From Lutibacter sp. Hel_I_33_5 (GTDB taxonomy: Bacteria > Bacteroidota > Bacteroidia > Flavobacteriales > Flavobacteriaceae): DNA of 64,000 nt. Below, piece after piece: positions 52,257 through 62,171 of the stretch. Below the pieces are notes generated by a model. It made no database searches. It saw only the letters and a list, made by a program, of their open reading frames with translations, and was not told the origin of the DNA. The position numbers and the translations under genes were made by a program. The stretch is from assembly GCF_007827455.1 (NCBI RefSeq), contig NZ_VISM01000001.1, forward strand, positions 248,001 through 312,000. Direction: 5' to 3'. Each line of letters starts with the position of its first letter. Positions within the stretch are counted from its first letter, which is position 1.

Positions 52257-53012
52257 TTAAAGACGCACAGGTATATTATTATTCTTTAATTCTGTTTTTA
52301 AATCTATAATATCTATTTCTCCAAAATGAAAAACACTTGCTGCTAACGCAGCATCAGATTTTCCTTCTTCAAACGTGTCTATAAAATGCTGTACAGAACC
52401 TGCTCCACCAGAAGCGATAATTGGAATATTTAATTCTGTAGACAAACGTCTTAAAGCTTCATTAGCAAAACCTGATTTGGTACCGTCGTTATTCATTGAT
52501 GTGAACAATATTTCACCAGCACCGCGTGTTTCCACTTCTTTTGCCCAATCGAATAAATTTAATTCTGTTGGTATGGTTCCTCCAGCTAAATGTACAATCC
52601 ATTCTCCGTCAATTTGTTTAGCATCAATAGCGACTACCACACATTGACTTCCAAATTTTTGTGATAACTCGTTTACTAATTCTGGTCGTTTTACTGCCGA
52701 TGAGTTTACAGACACTTTATCTGCACCCGATTTTAAAAGCACAGCTACATCTTCAATAGAAGATATACCGCCGCCAACAGTAAACGGAATATTAACTTGC
52801 TCTGCAACTTTTAAAACCATTTCTATCATGGTTTTTCTGCCTTCTAAAGTTGCCGAAATATCTAAAAACACCAACTCATCTGCGCCAACTTGCGCATATT
52901 GTTTTGCTAATTCAACGGGATCTCCAGCATCACGTAAATCAACAAAATTAACACCTTTCACGGTTCTTCCGTTTTTAATGTCTAAGCATGGTATTATTCT
53001 TTTCGTTAGCAT
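52257..53012 (-). CDS. hisF: Imidazole glycerol phosphate synthase, cyclase subunit
   Basis: A 251-residue TIM barrel. [17 protein letters not shown] carries the first catalytic Asp; [44 protein letters not shown] (second catalytic Asp) and [13 protein letters not shown] are family blocks. It joins with HisH to convert PRFAR and ammonia into IGP and AICAR. It starts 10 nt after hisA. Confidence 0.97.
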   Translation of the reverse strand: MLTKRIIPCLDIKNGRTVKGVNFVDLRDAGDPVELAKQYAQVGADELVFLDISATLEGRKTMIEMVLKVAEQVNIPFTVGGGISSIEDVAVLLKSGADKVSVNSSAVKRPELVNELSQKFGSQCVVVAIDAKQIDGEWIVHLAGGTIPTELNLFDWAKEVETRGAGEILFTSMNNDGTKSGFANEALRRLSTELNIPIIASGGAGSVQHFIDTFEEGKSDAALAASVFHFGEIDIIDLKTELKNNNIPVRL

Positions 53013-53022
53013 AAAACAGTTG

Positions 53023-53766
53023 TTATTTGTTAGTTGTTAGGATAAAATTCTCTAGTTGTTTTAAGCTTATTTTATTCTCGTAAATTGCTTTTCCAATAAT
53101 GACACCTTCACAGCCTAACTCAGCAAGTTTAGGTAGTTCATTAAATGCTGAAATTCCTCCAGATGCAATTAATTTTAAAGTATCAGATTTCTCTAAAACT
53201 TCTTTATAAACATCAAAACTAGGGCCTTGTAGCATACCGTCTTTAGAAATGTCGGTACAAATCACATAGGATATTCCTTCTTTTTGATAATTATTAATAA
53301 ACGGAATTAACTCTAAACTACTTTCTTCTTGCCAGCCATTTGTGGCTATTTTTCCACCAGAATTATCCGGATAAAAATCAGCTCCTAAAATTATTTTTTC
53401 AGCTCCAAACTTATCAATCCAACTTTTAAATACATCTTGATTTTTTACTGCTATACTTCCTCCAGTAATTTGATGTGCACCAGAATTAAAAGCAATTTCT
53501 AAATCTTTATCAGACTTTAAACCACCGCCAAAATCAATTTTTAAATTTGTCTTGGAAGCAATAGCTTCTAACGTTTTATAATTAATTATTTTACTCGCTT
53601 TCGCGCCATCTAAATCAACAACATGTAAGTATTGAATTCCTGCATCTTCAAACTCTTTAGCAACCTCTATAGGGTTTTCATTATATATTTTTTTCGTGTT
53701 ATAATCGCCTTTCGTTAAGCGAACACACTTTCCTTCTATGATATCTATGGCTGGAATTATTCTCAA
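53023..53766 (-). CDS. hisA: ProFAR isomerase
   Basis: A 247-residue TIM barrel that opens the ribose ring of ProFAR to PRFAR. Visible blocks: [19 protein letters not shown] (first catalytic Asp near residue 7), [33 protein letters not shown] (second catalytic Asp) and [13 protein letters not shown]. Its last codons and those of hisH run into TAACAAC-type repeats. Confidence 0.97.
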   Translation of the reverse strand: MRIIPAIDIIEGKCVRLTKGDYNTKKIYNENPIEVAKEFEDAGIQYLHVVDLDGAKASKIINYKTLEAIASKTNLKIDFGGGLKSDKDLEIAFNSGAHQITGGSIAVKNQDVFKSWIDKFGAEKIILGADFYPDNSGGKIATNGWQEESSLELIPFINNYQKEGISYVICTDISKDGMLQGPSFDVYKEVLEKSDTLKLIASGGISAFNELPKLAELGCEGVIIGKAIYENKISLKQLENFILTTNK

Positions 53767-53770
53767 AATA

Positions 53771-53805
53771 GTTGTTAGTTGTTAGTTGTTAGTTGTTAGT
53801 TGTTA
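53771..53805. repeat. Heptanucleotide tandem repeat at the 3' end of hisH
   Basis: Five perfect copies of GTTGTTA (minus strand TAACAAC). The hisH stop codon lies inside the array, which also fills most of the 22-nt hisH-hisA spacer. Confidence 0.9.
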
Positions 53806-54382
53806 GTTCAAGGAAATTTTTTAAAATTTGTTCTCCTGCTTTTGATGATTTTTCTGGATGAAATTGAACCCCATAAAAATTATCTTTTTTTAAAGCTGAT
53901 GCATATTCAATGCCATACTTTGAAGAAGCAATCGTTTCTTTACAATTTTCAGCATAAAAACTATGCACTAAATACATGAATTCTTGATCTTTAATATCAT
54001 TAAATAAGTCAGACTTTAAATTGGTAATGGTATTCCATCCCATTTGCGGCACCTTAACCGCGTTAGAAAAACGTTTTACATGTACATTAAAAATACCCAA
54101 ACCTTTTGTGTTTCCTTCTTCAGAAAAATCACACATTAATTGCATTCCTAAACAAATACCTAAAACAGGCTGATTTAAGGTTGGAATAACCTTGTCCAAC
54201 CCACTTTCTTCTAACATTTTCATTGCTGAACTCGCTTCTCCTACTCCAGGAAAAATCACCTTATCAGCAGCTTTAATTTCATCAATATTATTGGACAAAA
54301 CAGCATCAACACCCAAACGCTTAAAGGCAAATTGGATGCTTTTTATATTTCCTGCACCGTAATCAATTATTACTAGTTTCAT
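53789..54382 (-). CDS. hisH: Imidazole glycerol phosphate synthase, glutamine amidotransferase subunit
   Basis: A 197-residue class-I amidotransferase. The nucleophile Cys is in LGICLGMQLM (near residue 77), and the His/Glu pair in GVQFHPEKSS near the C-terminus. IIDYGAGNIKSI forms the N-terminal strand. It feeds ammonia to HisF. The C-terminal ELTTNN is encoded by the heptamer repeat. Confidence 0.97.
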   Translation of the reverse strand: MKLVIIDYGAGNIKSIQFAFKRLGVDAVLSNNIDEIKAADKVIFPGVGEASSAMKMLEESGLDKVIPTLNQPVLGICLGMQLMCDFSEEGNTKGLGIFNVHVKRFSNAVKVPQMGWNTITNLKSDLFNDIKDQEFMYLVHSFYAENCKETIASSKYGIEYASALKKDNFYGVQFHPEKSSKAGEQILKNFLELTTNN

Positions 54383-54396
54383 TTTAATCGTTGTTG

Positions 54397-54452
54397 GTTG
54401 CTAGTGCTTTGTTGTTGGGAAATTTATAATCCAATAACTAAATACTAGCAAC
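54397..54452. repeat. Inverted repeat between hisB and hisH
   Basis: GTTGCTAGT (54397-54405) and ACTAGCAAC (54444-54452) are perfect inverted arms around a 38-nt interior that belongs to the same AACTAACAAC/CCAATAACTA repeat family. It occupies the 75-nt intra-operon spacer and could form a hairpin in the mRNA. Confidence 0.55.
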
Positions 54453-54457
54453 AAATT

Positions 54458-55594
54458 TTATAGCATTCCTTTTGTTGATGGTAAAAACATTTTATTTGCA
54501 TCTCGTTTTACAGCCATTTTCATAGCTTTTGCGAACGCTTTAAAAATACCTTCAATTTTATGATGTTCATTATCTCCTTCAGCTTTAATATTCAAGTTGC
54601 ATTTTGCACCATCTGTAAAGGATTTAAATAAGTGAAAAAACATTTCTGTAGGCATATCTCCTACTTTTTCTCTCTTAAATTCTGCATCCCATTCTAACCA
54701 ATTTCTACCACCAAAATCGACAGCTACTTGCGCTAAACAATCGTCCATTGGTAAACAAAAACCGTATCGTTCTATTCCTAATTTGTTACCTAAAGCTTTA
54801 TTAAATAATTCACCAAAGGCAATCATAGTATCTTCAATCGTGTGATGCTCATCAACCTCTAAATCGCCATCTACTTTTATGGTTAAATCCATCGAACCAT
54901 GACGTCCGATTTGATCTAGCATGTGATCAAAAAACTTCAGCCCAGTATCGATATCATTTTTACCAGAACCATCTAAATTTAACTTGATGTAAATCTTCGT
55001 TTCATTCGTATTTCTAGTAATTTCTGTTACGCGATCTTCTAACTTTAAAAATTCATATATAGCTTTCCAATCGGTACTTGTTAAAGCGATTGCATTTACA
55101 ATGTCTTCCTTAGGTGTTTCAATTTCATTAACTCCTAATTCAGGATCTTCAGACAAATAAATTCCTTTGGCTCCTAAATTTTTTGCTAACTCCATGTCGG
55201 TAATTCGATCACCTAAAACAAAGGAATTTTCTAAATCATACGCTTCAGAAAAATATTTTGTTAATAAGCCAGTTCTTGGCTTTCTTGTTGGTGCATTGTC
55301 TTCTGGAAAAGACTTGTCTATTAAAACCTCTGCAAACTCTACACCTTCATTTTTAAAAGCTTGAATTACTTTATTTTGTGCTGGCCAAAACGTGTCTTCT
55401 GGAAAAGAATCGGTTCCTAAACCATCCTGATTGGTAACCATCACTAATTCATAATCCAACTCATCTGCAATTTTACCTAACCATCTAAAAACACCTGGAT
55501 AAAACTCTAATTTTTCTAAACTATCTAATTGGTAATCGATTGGTGGTTCTATAGCCAACGTACCGTCTCTATCTATAAATAATACTTTTTTCAT
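54458..55594 (-). CDS. hisB: Bifunctional histidinol-phosphatase / imidazoleglycerol-phosphate dehydratase
   Basis: A 378-residue two-domain enzyme. The N-terminal HAD phosphatase (about 1-165) has [13 protein letters not shown] (nucleophile Asp8, Asp10), [12 protein letters not shown] and [15 protein letters not shown]. The C-terminal IGPD domain (about 190-378) has [27 protein letters not shown] and [17 protein letters not shown] with its Mn-binding histidines. It covers two non-consecutive steps. Overlaps hisC by 4 nt. Confidence 0.97.
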   Translation of the reverse strand: MKKVLFIDRDGTLAIEPPIDYQLDSLEKLEFYPGVFRWLGKIADELDYELVMVTNQDGLGTDSFPEDTFWPAQNKVIQAFKNEGVEFAEVLIDKSFPEDNAPTRKPRTGLLTKYFSEAYDLENSFVLGDRITDMELAKNLGAKGIYLSEDPELGVNEIETPKEDIVNAIALTSTDWKAIYEFLKLEDRVTEITRNTNETKIYIKLNLDGSGKNDIDTGLKFFDHMLDQIGRHGSMDLTIKVDGDLEVDEHHTIEDTMIAFGELFNKALGNKLGIERYGFCLPMDDCLAQVAVDFGGRNWLEWDAEFKREKVGDMPTEMFFHLFKSFTDGAKCNLNIKAEGDNEHHKIEGIFKAFAKAMKMAVKRDANKMFLPSTKGML

Positions 55595-56628
55595 TTTATT
55601 ATTTTTAACGCTCTAATTAACCTTGAATTTTCTTCTAAAATACCTACACTAATTCGCAAACAATTATCACATAAAGGTTGATTAGTTCTATTTCTTATAA
55701 CGAGTCCTAAATCAATTAATTGATTATATCTTTTAGTTGCGTCATCAACTTTTATTAGAATAAAATTAGCATCCGACGGATATACTTTTTCTACAAAACT
55801 AATTTTTTCAATTTGTTGATAAAGTCTTTTTCTTTCGCTTTTAAGTTGATTAATTTCGTTATTAACTTCCTCCATTTTATTCAATCTAACTAAGGCTTTA
55901 GCTTGTGTTAGATTATTTACGTTATAAGGTGGTTTAATTTTATTTAAAACCGAAATTATTTCTTTTGATGCATAACTTATACCTAATCGTATTCCTGCCA
56001 TACCAAAGGCTTTAGACAAGGTTTGTATCACGATTAAATTAGGGTATTTATGTAATACTTTTAACCAACTTTCATTTTCAGAAAAATCAATATAAGCTTC
56101 GTCAATTACTACAATTCCATTAAATTTAGTAAGCAATATTTCAATTGATTCTTGTGTAAAACTATTTCCTGTCGGATTATTTGGTGTACATAAAAATATC
56201 AATTTGGAATTAGCATCTACTTGCTCCAAAATTTCATCAACATTTAGCTGAAAATTGTCATTTAGCAACACTTTTCTATTTTCAACAGCATTGATGTTTG
56301 CTAAAACACTGTACATTCCATAAGTTGGTGGTAACGTAATGATGTTATCTTCATTGGGTTCACAAAAAACCCTAAAAATCAGGTCTAATACTTCATCACT
56401 TCCATTTCCTAACAAAATATTTTCAATAGGAATATTATTTAATTCCGACAACCGTATTTTAACATCGGTTTGTTGTGGATCTGGATATCGATTACTTCCG
56501 TTTTCAAAAGGATTTTCGTTTGCATCTAAAAAAATCATATTGCTTGTAGCATCCTTATATTCGTCTCTTGCAGATGAATATGGTTGTAAAGACAAAACGT
56601 TTTTTCTAACTAGTTTGGATATGTTCAT
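55591..56628 (-). CDS. hisC: Histidinol-phosphate aminotransferase
   Basis: A 345-residue fold-type I PLP enzyme: [19 protein letters not shown] near the N-terminus, [33 protein letters not shown] and the PLP-lysine region [14 protein letters not shown], ending NCLRISVG. Converts imidazole-acetol phosphate to histidinol phosphate. Overlaps hisD by 4 nt and hisB by 4 nt. Confidence 0.97.
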   Translation of the reverse strand: MNISKLVRKNVLSLQPYSSARDEYKDATSNMIFLDANENPFENGSNRYPDPQQTDVKIRLSELNNIPIENILLGNGSDEVLDLIFRVFCEPNEDNIITLPPTYGMYSVLANINAVENRKVLLNDNFQLNVDEILEQVDANSKLIFLCTPNNPTGNSFTQESIEILLTKFNGIVVIDEAYIDFSENESWLKVLHKYPNLIVIQTLSKAFGMAGIRLGISYASKEIISVLNKIKPPYNVNNLTQAKALVRLNKMEEVNNEINQLKSERKRLYQQIEKISFVEKVYPSDANFILIKVDDATKRYNQLIDLGLVIRNRTNQPLCDNCLRISVGILEENSRLIRALKIIK

Positions 56629-57911
56629 GACTCTAAACTTTTTAAACGTAAACTAACCGCATTTTTATGGGCTTGTAACCCTTCTGCTTCTGCCATTAAT
56701 TCTATTGATTTTCCAATATTCTGAATTCCTTTTTTTGATATTTTTTGGAACGTAATACTTTTGGTAAAACTATCTAAATTTACACCAGAATACGCTTTAC
56801 TAAATCCGTTAGTTGGCAATGTATGATTGGTTCCAGACGCATAATCTCCTGCACTTTCTGGTGTATAGTTTCCAATAAACACAGAACCTACATTAATAAT
56901 ATTATCGATGTAATAATCGTTATTATTTGTACAAATAATAAAATGTTCTGGCCCATATTCATTAATTAATTCTAAGGCTACTTCATCATTTGCAACATAA
57001 ATCAATTTAGAATTTGAAATTGCTTTTTCTGCAATCGCCTTTCTGGGCAATACAGAAAGTTGTTTTTCTATCTCTTTAGAAACTAAATCAATAAAAGTAT
57101 TCGACGTAGATACTAAAATAACTTGACTATCAACTCCATGTTCTGCTTGACTTAACAAATCTGAAGCTACAAAACTAGCATCCGCAGAATCGTCTGCAAC
57201 AACTAATAATTCACTTGGTCCAGCTGGCATATCAATGGCAACACCATATTTTGTTGCTAATTGCTTTGCAACGGTAACAAACTGATTTCCTGGCCCAAAT
57301 ATTTTATACACCTGAGGAATCGTTTCTGTACCAAAAGTTAGTCCTGCAATTGCCTGAATTCCACCAACCTTATATATTTTAGTTACCCCACAAAGTTGTG
57401 CAGTATATATTATTGCTGGGTGAATTTTCCCTTCTTTATTTGGCGGAGAACACAAAATCAATTCTTTACAACCTGCAATTTGTGCAGGAACTGCCAACAT
57501 TAGTACTGTTGAAAATAAGGGTGCTGTACCTCCAGGAATGTATAAACCTACTTTCTGAATCGCTCTTTTTTCTTGCCAACATTCTACGCCATTAACAGTT
57601 TCTACATACACTTTTTCTGTTTTCTGAGCAGTATGGAACTTTTCAATATTTGCTTTTGCAGCCGCTATAGCTTCTTTTAATGCTGGTGAAACTTGATTTG
57701 AAGCTTCATTAATTTCATCATTAGAAACTAACTTATTCTCAATAACAACATTATCAAAAATCGATGTATATTTTGATATTGCAAAATCTCCATTTTGCTG
57801 AACATCACTAAAAATTTGGTCTACAGTGTTTTCTACTTCTTCCAAAGACTGTGTAGGTCTTTCTAAAATAGAATTCCATGTGTTTTTCGGTGGATTCTGA
57901 AGTACTTTCAT
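56625..57911 (-). CDS. hisD: Histidinol dehydrogenase
   Basis: A 428-residue zinc enzyme oxidising histidinol to histidine with two NAD+. Blocks: VGLYIPGGTAPLFSTVLML, KVGGIQAIAGLTFGTE, KIFGPGNQFVTVAKQ, DMPAGPSELLVVADD, DLLSQAEHGVDSQ (zinc ligands Gln/His), EYGPEHFI and GDYASGTNHTLPT. Overlaps hisG by 1 nt. Confidence 0.97.
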   Translation of the reverse strand: MKVLQNPPKNTWNSILERPTQSLEEVENTVDQIFSDVQQNGDFAISKYTSIFDNVVIENKLVSNDEINEASNQVSPALKEAIAAAKANIEKFHTAQKTEKVYVETVNGVECWQEKRAIQKVGLYIPGGTAPLFSTVLMLAVPAQIAGCKELILCSPPNKEGKIHPAIIYTAQLCGVTKIYKVGGIQAIAGLTFGTETIPQVYKIFGPGNQFVTVAKQLATKYGVAIDMPAGPSELLVVADDSADASFVASDLLSQAEHGVDSQVILVSTSNTFIDLVSKEIEKQLSVLPRKAIAEKAISNSKLIYVANDEVALELINEYGPEHFIICTNNNDYYIDNIINVGSVFIGNYTPESAGDYASGTNHTLPTNGFSKAYSGVNLDSFTKSITFQKISKKGIQNIGKSIELMAEAEGLQAHKNAVSLRLKSLES

Positions 57912-58768
57912 TACAATACCATTTTTTCAATTGGACATACTAAAATTCCTTCTGCTCCTTTGTCTTTTAACTCGTCAATAATTTCCCAAAATTGATTTTT
58001 ATCAATTACAGTGTGTACAGAACTCCAACCTTTTTCTGCTAAAGGAAGCACAGTTGGACTTTTCATACCTGGCAATAATGTAATAATTTCTTCTAATCGA
58101 TCATTAGGTGCATTTAACAATACATATTTCGAGTTTTTTCCTTTTAAAACCGACTGCATTCTAAACTCTATTTTGTTTAATAAGGCTTGATTTTCATCAG
58201 AAATTAAAGGTGAAACTGCTAAAACTGCTTCTGATTTTAATAAAACCTCTACTTCTTTTAACCCGTTCTTAAACAACGTACTACCACTAGAAACAATATC
58301 TACAATTGCATCCGCTAATCCAATATTTGGAGCTATTTCTACAGATCCATTAATAATATGAAGTTTTGCATCAACATTATTTTTATCTAAAAATTGTTGC
58401 ACCGTATTTGGATACGATGTTGCAATTCTTTTCCCTTCTAAATCTTTTAAATTGGTATATTCTGTTGATTTAGTCACGGCTACTGATACTTTACATTTAG
58501 AAAACCCTAAACGTTGTGTAAAGTTTAAATCTTGCCCTTTTTCTACCAATACATTCTCTCCAATTATAGCACAATCTACTACTCCATCCCTTAAATACTG
58601 TGGAATATCGCCGTTTCTTAGGTAAAAAACTTCTAATGGAAAATTACTTGCACTTGCTTTTAATTGATCTTTTCCATTATCAATAGAAATACCACAATCT
58701 TTTAAGATTTGTAATGAATCTTGATTTAATCTTCCTGATTTTTGAATAGCTATCTTTAACTTACTCAT
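57911..58768 (-). CDS. hisG: ATP phosphoribosyltransferase, long form
   Basis: A 285-residue enzyme starting at MSKLKIAIQKSGRL; an in-frame ATG nine codons upstream lies beside the attenuator hairpins and is not conserved-looking. It condenses ATP and PRPP, the committed step. LRNGDIPQYLRDGVVDCAIIGEN and DAIVDIVSSGSTLFKNG (PRPP-binding) mark the catalytic domain. The C-terminal ~75 residues are the ACT-like regulatory domain of the long form, so HisZ is not needed and feedback by histidine is expected. Transcription is also controlled by the leader at 58817-58936. Confidence 0.96.
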   Translation of the reverse strand: MSKLKIAIQKSGRLNQDSLQILKDCGISIDNGKDQLKASASNFPLEVFYLRNGDIPQYLRDGVVDCAIIGENVLVEKGQDLNFTQRLGFSKCKVSVAVTKSTEYTNLKDLEGKRIATSYPNTVQQFLDKNNVDAKLHIINGSVEIAPNIGLADAIVDIVSSGSTLFKNGLKEVEVLLKSEAVLAVSPLISDENQALLNKIEFRMQSVLKGKNSKYVLLNAPNDRLEEIITLLPGMKSPTVLPLAEKGWSSVHTVIDKNQFWEIIDELKDKGAEGILVCPIEKMVL

Positions 58769-58816
58769 TTTGTTGTTTTTAGATTGTTGAAACAATCAAG
58801 TTTGGTTTTGTTCATT

Positions 58817-58849
58817 AAAAAACCCGCTTGATTGTCTCAAACGGGTTTA
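58817..58849 (-). terminator. his operon attenuator (intrinsic terminator)
   Basis: On the minus strand CCCGTTTGA (58845-58837) pairs with TCAAGCGGG (58831-58823; one G-T pair), extended by A-T pairs and followed by a T run. It lies between the leader peptide and hisG. Its 5' arm can instead pair with the leader segment at 58886-58894, which would prevent termination. Confidence 0.9.
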
Positions 58850-58879
58850 AAATATGTTTTGATTTTATTCAATACATTT

Positions 58880-58936
58880 TCAGTTCGCTTGAGAGCAAAT
58901 ATGAAAATGGTGATGATGATTTTGAATAAAAGTCAT
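58880..58936 (-). CDS. hisL: his operon leader peptide (18 aa, MTFIQNHHHHFHICSQAN)
   Basis: A short open reading frame with four consecutive His codons and a fifth two codons later, ending at TGA 58880-58882. It is the sensor of a transcription attenuator: with little charged tRNA-His the ribosome stalls at 58901-58918, leaving TCTCAAGCG (codons Ser-Gln-Ala, 58894-58886) free to pair with CGTTTGAGA of the terminator 5' arm. With enough His-tRNA the ribosome reaches the stop codon, covers that segment and lets the terminator form. No other leader-like frame is present. Too short for routine gene finding. Confidence 0.92.
   Translation of the reverse strand: MTFIQNHHHHFHICSQAN
58886..58894 (-). 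promoter_or_regulatory. Antiterminator segment of the his attenuator
   Basis: TCTCAAGCG (minus strand) is complementary over 9 bp (one G-U) to CGTTTGAGA at 58843-58835 in the terminator 5' arm. It lies within the last leader codons, just behind the His run. Confidence 0.75.
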
Positions 58937-58954
58937 GTCTTTTTGTTTACATGA

Positions 58955-58962
58955 CAAATATT
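58955..58962 (-). promoter_or_regulatory. Weak candidate -7 box (AATATTTG) for the his operon
   Basis: One mismatch from TAnnTTTG, 18 nt upstream of the leader-peptide start. I see no matching -33 TTG, so this is tentative. Confidence 0.35.
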
Positions 58963-59059
58963 TGTAATTATTTTTAATAAAACCTAATGGAGTCTCTTTT
59001 TTTTGATGAATTTAACGAAGATTTGTCAATTTAATAATTTTTACTACTTAAAATTACTA

Positions 59060-60211
59060 TTAAAGCAACGTTTCTAAGTAATGACTTTCAATAGCATAGC
59101 TTTCTTTTAAACTCAAAATTTTTGAATTGATAGCTTCATCATCACTCTTTTTTGTTGATTTAGAAGCTACTAACATTACATTTTTTCTTGTATGTTCATT
59201 GCTTATGAATTCAAATACTTTGGTGTTATAATCGTGTTTTTCTAGAATTAAGGCTCTAATTGTATCCGTAACCATTTCAAACTGACGTTCTTTAAAAATA
59301 CCGTATTTTAATAATGGGCTTTCTTGCTCCTTCCCTTTTACTTGCTGACGGATTTGTTTATGACAACAGGGCGCACAAATAATTAAGGATGCTTTTGATG
59401 CTAATCCTTTGTAAATTGCATCATCTGTGGCAGTATCACACGCATGTAACGCAATTAGGATATCTATTTTTTCTTCTTGATATTCTTGAATCGGTTTGGC
59501 AACAAAGTTTAGGTTTTTAAAACTAGATTTTTCAGCGATATCATTACAATAATTCACCAATTCTTTGCGCAACTCTATACCGGTAATCCTTGCGTTGTAT
59601 TTTTTTTGATTGACTAAATAATCATACAAAGCAAAGGTTAAATAACCTTTACCCGAACCCATATCTACAATATGGATGTTTTTAGCCAATTTAGAGCTAG
59701 CCAATAATCCTTCTATTATTTCTAAATACTTATTGATTTGACGGTACTTATCTGCCATTTTATGGATTACCTTCCCTTCTTTATCCGTTATCCCCAAATG
59801 AAATAAATACTCGCTCTTTTCTATTCTTTTAACTTTAGGTTTATCGTGCGTATCGGGTAATTTATTTTTAAAACTTGGTGCTACCGTCTTGTAAGAGATT
59901 TTCTTCTTCTTAGAAATAAAAACTTGTAAATCATTTTCTAAAGTAAATAATGTAGCTGCTCTAAAATTAATAGTTAACAAACCTTCTAATTCAACAATAA
60001 CTTCTTGTAACGAATAGTTTTTAACATAATCATTGGTTTTGTTTCTATATAAAAACTGAAAAGATTGCTCGCCTTTTAAAACAATTTGACGTACATATAC
60101 GTTTTGTAATTCTTCACTTTTTCGAATAGGTTTACTCAATGTCAGTTTAACAAAATTATCCTTTGTTATACTTTCTCTTAAAGTGTCATACAAATTTGAA
60201 AAGTCGTTCAT
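59060..60211 (-). CDS. Class I SAM-dependent methyltransferase (PF13679-like)
   Basis: A 383-residue protein. The C-terminal Rossmann domain (about 165-330) has the SAM motif VDMGSGKGYLTFALYDYL, GIELRKELVNYCNDIA, and LIALHACDTATDDAIYKGL, then a Cys pair in ICAPCCHKQIR. The first 150 residues form a separate beta-rich domain. This matches the methyltransferase-domain proteins of PF13679, implicated in RNA or small-molecule methylation; the target is not known. A perfect -7 box lies only 4 nt upstream, implying a very short or absent 5' UTR. Confidence 0.87.
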   Translation of the reverse strand: MNDFSNLYDTLRESITKDNFVKLTLSKPIRKSEELQNVYVRQIVLKGEQSFQFLYRNKTNDYVKNYSLQEVIVELEGLLTINFRAATLFTLENDLQVFISKKKKISYKTVAPSFKNKLPDTHDKPKVKRIEKSEYLFHLGITDKEGKVIHKMADKYRQINKYLEIIEGLLASSKLAKNIHIVDMGSGKGYLTFALYDYLVNQKKYNARITGIELRKELVNYCNDIAEKSSFKNLNFVAKPIQEYQEEKIDILIALHACDTATDDAIYKGLASKASLIICAPCCHKQIRQQVKGKEQESPLLKYGIFKERQFEMVTDTIRALILEKHDYNTKVFEFISNEHTRKNVMLVASKSTKKSDDEAINSKILSLKESYAIESHYLETLL

Positions 60212-60215
60212 GGTG

Positions 60216-60223
60216 CAAAGATA
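60216..60223 (-). promoter_or_regulatory. Promoter -7 box (TATCTTTG) abutting the methyltransferase start
   Basis: An exact consensus match, 4 nt upstream of the ATG at 60211; predicts a leaderless or near-leaderless transcript. Confidence 0.5.
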
Positions 60224-60229
60224 TTAAAA

Positions 60230-60258
60230 ACAAAACCCATCAAAATTGATGGGTTAAA
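60230..60258 (-). terminator. typA terminator hairpin (CCATCAA/TTGATGG)
   Basis: AACCCATCAA (60234-60243) and TTGATGGGTT (60246-60255) form a 10-bp stem, followed by T-rich sequence on the minus strand, about 25 nt past the typA stop. Confidence 0.85.
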
Positions 60259-60281
60259 TTAATTGTTATTTCAAGTAAAGA

Positions 60282-62051
60282 CTATGGTCTAAAATTAATT
60301 TTACGCATACGTAAGCTTTCTGGAGTAACTTCTAAATACTCATCAACTTTAATGTATTCCATATTTTCTTCTAAAGAAAAATCTACTTTTGGAGCAATTT
60401 TCATAGCATCATCTGTACCAGATTTACGCATGTTTGTTAACTGCTTTCCTTTAATTAAGTTTACAGCTAAATCAGTATCCTTACTATTTTCTCCAATTAC
60501 TTGACCAATATAAATTTCTTGGTTAATGTCTATAAAGAAACGTCCTCTATCTTGTAAACGATTTAACGCATACGCTGTTGCTTTACCAGCTGCAGAAGAA
60601 ATTATAGCTCCTTTTACATCTTCTGTAAAATCTCCTTTATAAAGACCGTATTCAGAAAAACGGTGATTTATAATTGCTGTACCAGCTGTAGCTGTTAAAA
60701 TTCTATTTCTTAAACCAATTAATCCTCTTGAAGGAATAGAAAATTCTAAATGTTGTAAATCTCCTTTTGGTTCCATAATTAATAAATCTCCTTTTCTCAA
60801 AGAAACTAAATTAATTGCTTTAGAAGCCATATCTTCAGGAACATCAATAGACAATGTTTCCATTGGCTCGTGTTTCTTACCATCTATTTCTTTAATGATT
60901 ACTTGTGGTCTTCCCACTTGTAACTCATATCCTTCTCTACGCATTGTTTCGATTAATACAGATAAATGTAAAACTCCACGTCCGAAAACGTTAAATTTAT
61001 CTTCAGAATCTGTAGTTTCTACTTTTAATGCTAAGTTCTTTTCTAATTCTTTAAACAGTCTGTCTCTAATGTGACGAGATGTTACATATTTACCTTCTTT
61101 ACCAAAGAAAGGTGAGTTGTTAATTGTAAACAACATACTCATGGTAGGTTGGTCAATTTCAGTTCTTGGTAATGCTTCTGGGTTTTCTAAATCTGCAATT
61201 GTATCACCAATTTCAAATCCTTCAATACCAGTAATAGCACAAATATCTCCACAAGGAACTTTTTGTACTTGCGCTTTACCCATTCCTTCAAAAACGTGTA
61301 ATTCTTTAATTCTTACTTTCTTGGTAGAACCATCAGCCTTACAAAGCTTATAATCTTTACCTACTTCTAAATCTCCTCTAAATACACGTCCAATAGCGAT
61401 TCTACCTGTAAAAGAAGAAAAATCTAAAGAAGTAATTTGCATTTGAGGTGTTCCTTCATTGTAAGTTGTAGCTGGAATAGATTCTAATACAGCATCTAAT
61501 AATGGAACAATATTATCTGTTTCATTTTGCCAATCTGTACTCATCCAATTATTCTTTGCAGAACCATAAATAGTTGCAAAATCTAATTGTTCTTCTGTAG
61601 CTTCTAAAGCGAACATTAAATCAAAAACTTTTTCATGAACTAAATCAGGAGTACAGTTTTCTTTATCTACTTTATTTACAACTACAATTGGCGTTAAACC
61701 TAATTCTAAAGCTTTTCCTAAAACAAAACGGGTTTGTGGCATAGGGCCTTCAAAAGCATCAACCAATAACAAAACACCATCTGCCATTTTTAATACACGC
61801 TCTACTTCTCCACCAAAATCGGCGTGACCAGGAGTATCAATTACATTGATTTTAGTGTTCTTATAGTTTACAGATACGTTTTTAGAAAGAATAGTAATTC
61901 CTCTTTCACGTTCTAAATCATTATTATCTAACAATAAATCTGTACGTTCTTTACGATCGTCCAAAATCTTAGCTTGATCTATAATTTTATCTACTAATGT
62001 TGTTTTCCCGTGATCAACGTGCGCTATAATAGCGATGTTTCTGATTTGCAT
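60282..62051 (-). CDS. typA: Ribosome-associated translational GTPase TypA/BipA
   Basis: A 589-residue GTPase from [16 protein letters not shown]; an upstream in-frame ATG at 62096 lies before the promoter and is rejected. Motifs: [10 protein letters not shown] (G1), RGITI (G2), [12 protein letters not shown] (G3), VVNKVD (G4) and GSAKN (G5). Domain II, the EF-G-like domains III and V, and the TypA-specific C-terminus ([16 protein letters not shown]) follow. It helps 50S subunit assembly, especially at low temperature, in keeping with the helicase and cold-shock genes in this window. Confidence 0.97.
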   Translation of the reverse strand: MQIRNIAIIAHVDHGKTTLVDKIIDQAKILDDRKERTDLLLDNNDLERERGITILSKNVSVNYKNTKINVIDTPGHADFGGEVERVLKMADGVLLLVDAFEGPMPQTRFVLGKALELGLTPIVVVNKVDKENCTPDLVHEKVFDLMFALEATEEQLDFATIYGSAKNNWMSTDWQNETDNIVPLLDAVLESIPATTYNEGTPQMQITSLDFSSFTGRIAIGRVFRGDLEVGKDYKLCKADGSTKKVRIKELHVFEGMGKAQVQKVPCGDICAITGIEGFEIGDTIADLENPEALPRTEIDQPTMSMLFTINNSPFFGKEGKYVTSRHIRDRLFKELEKNLALKVETTDSEDKFNVFGRGVLHLSVLIETMRREGYELQVGRPQVIIKEIDGKKHEPMETLSIDVPEDMASKAINLVSLRKGDLLIMEPKGDLQHLEFSIPSRGLIGLRNRILTATAGTAIINHRFSEYGLYKGDFTEDVKGAIISSAAGKATAYALNRLQDRGRFFIDINQEIYIGQVIGENSKDTDLAVNLIKGKQLTNMRKSGTDDAMKIAPKVDFSLEENMEYIKVDEYLEVTPESLRMRKINFRP

Positions 62052-62073
62052 GCTTAATTTCTTAAATTTCGTG

Positions 62074-62101
62074 CAAAAGTAGTGTATTCTTCTCAATACA
62101 A
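62074..62101 (-). promoter_or_regulatory. Complete promoter of typA
   Basis: On the minus strand: TTG (62101-62099), a 17-nt spacer, then TACTTTTG (62081-62074), an exact -7 match, 22 nt before the start at 62051. Confidence 0.6.
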
Positions 62102-62171
62102 AGTTGAAAAGCTGAAAAGTTTTAAAGTAACAAGGCCTAAAATTGTAAAAAGAAATTAAAAAAGTAGATAC

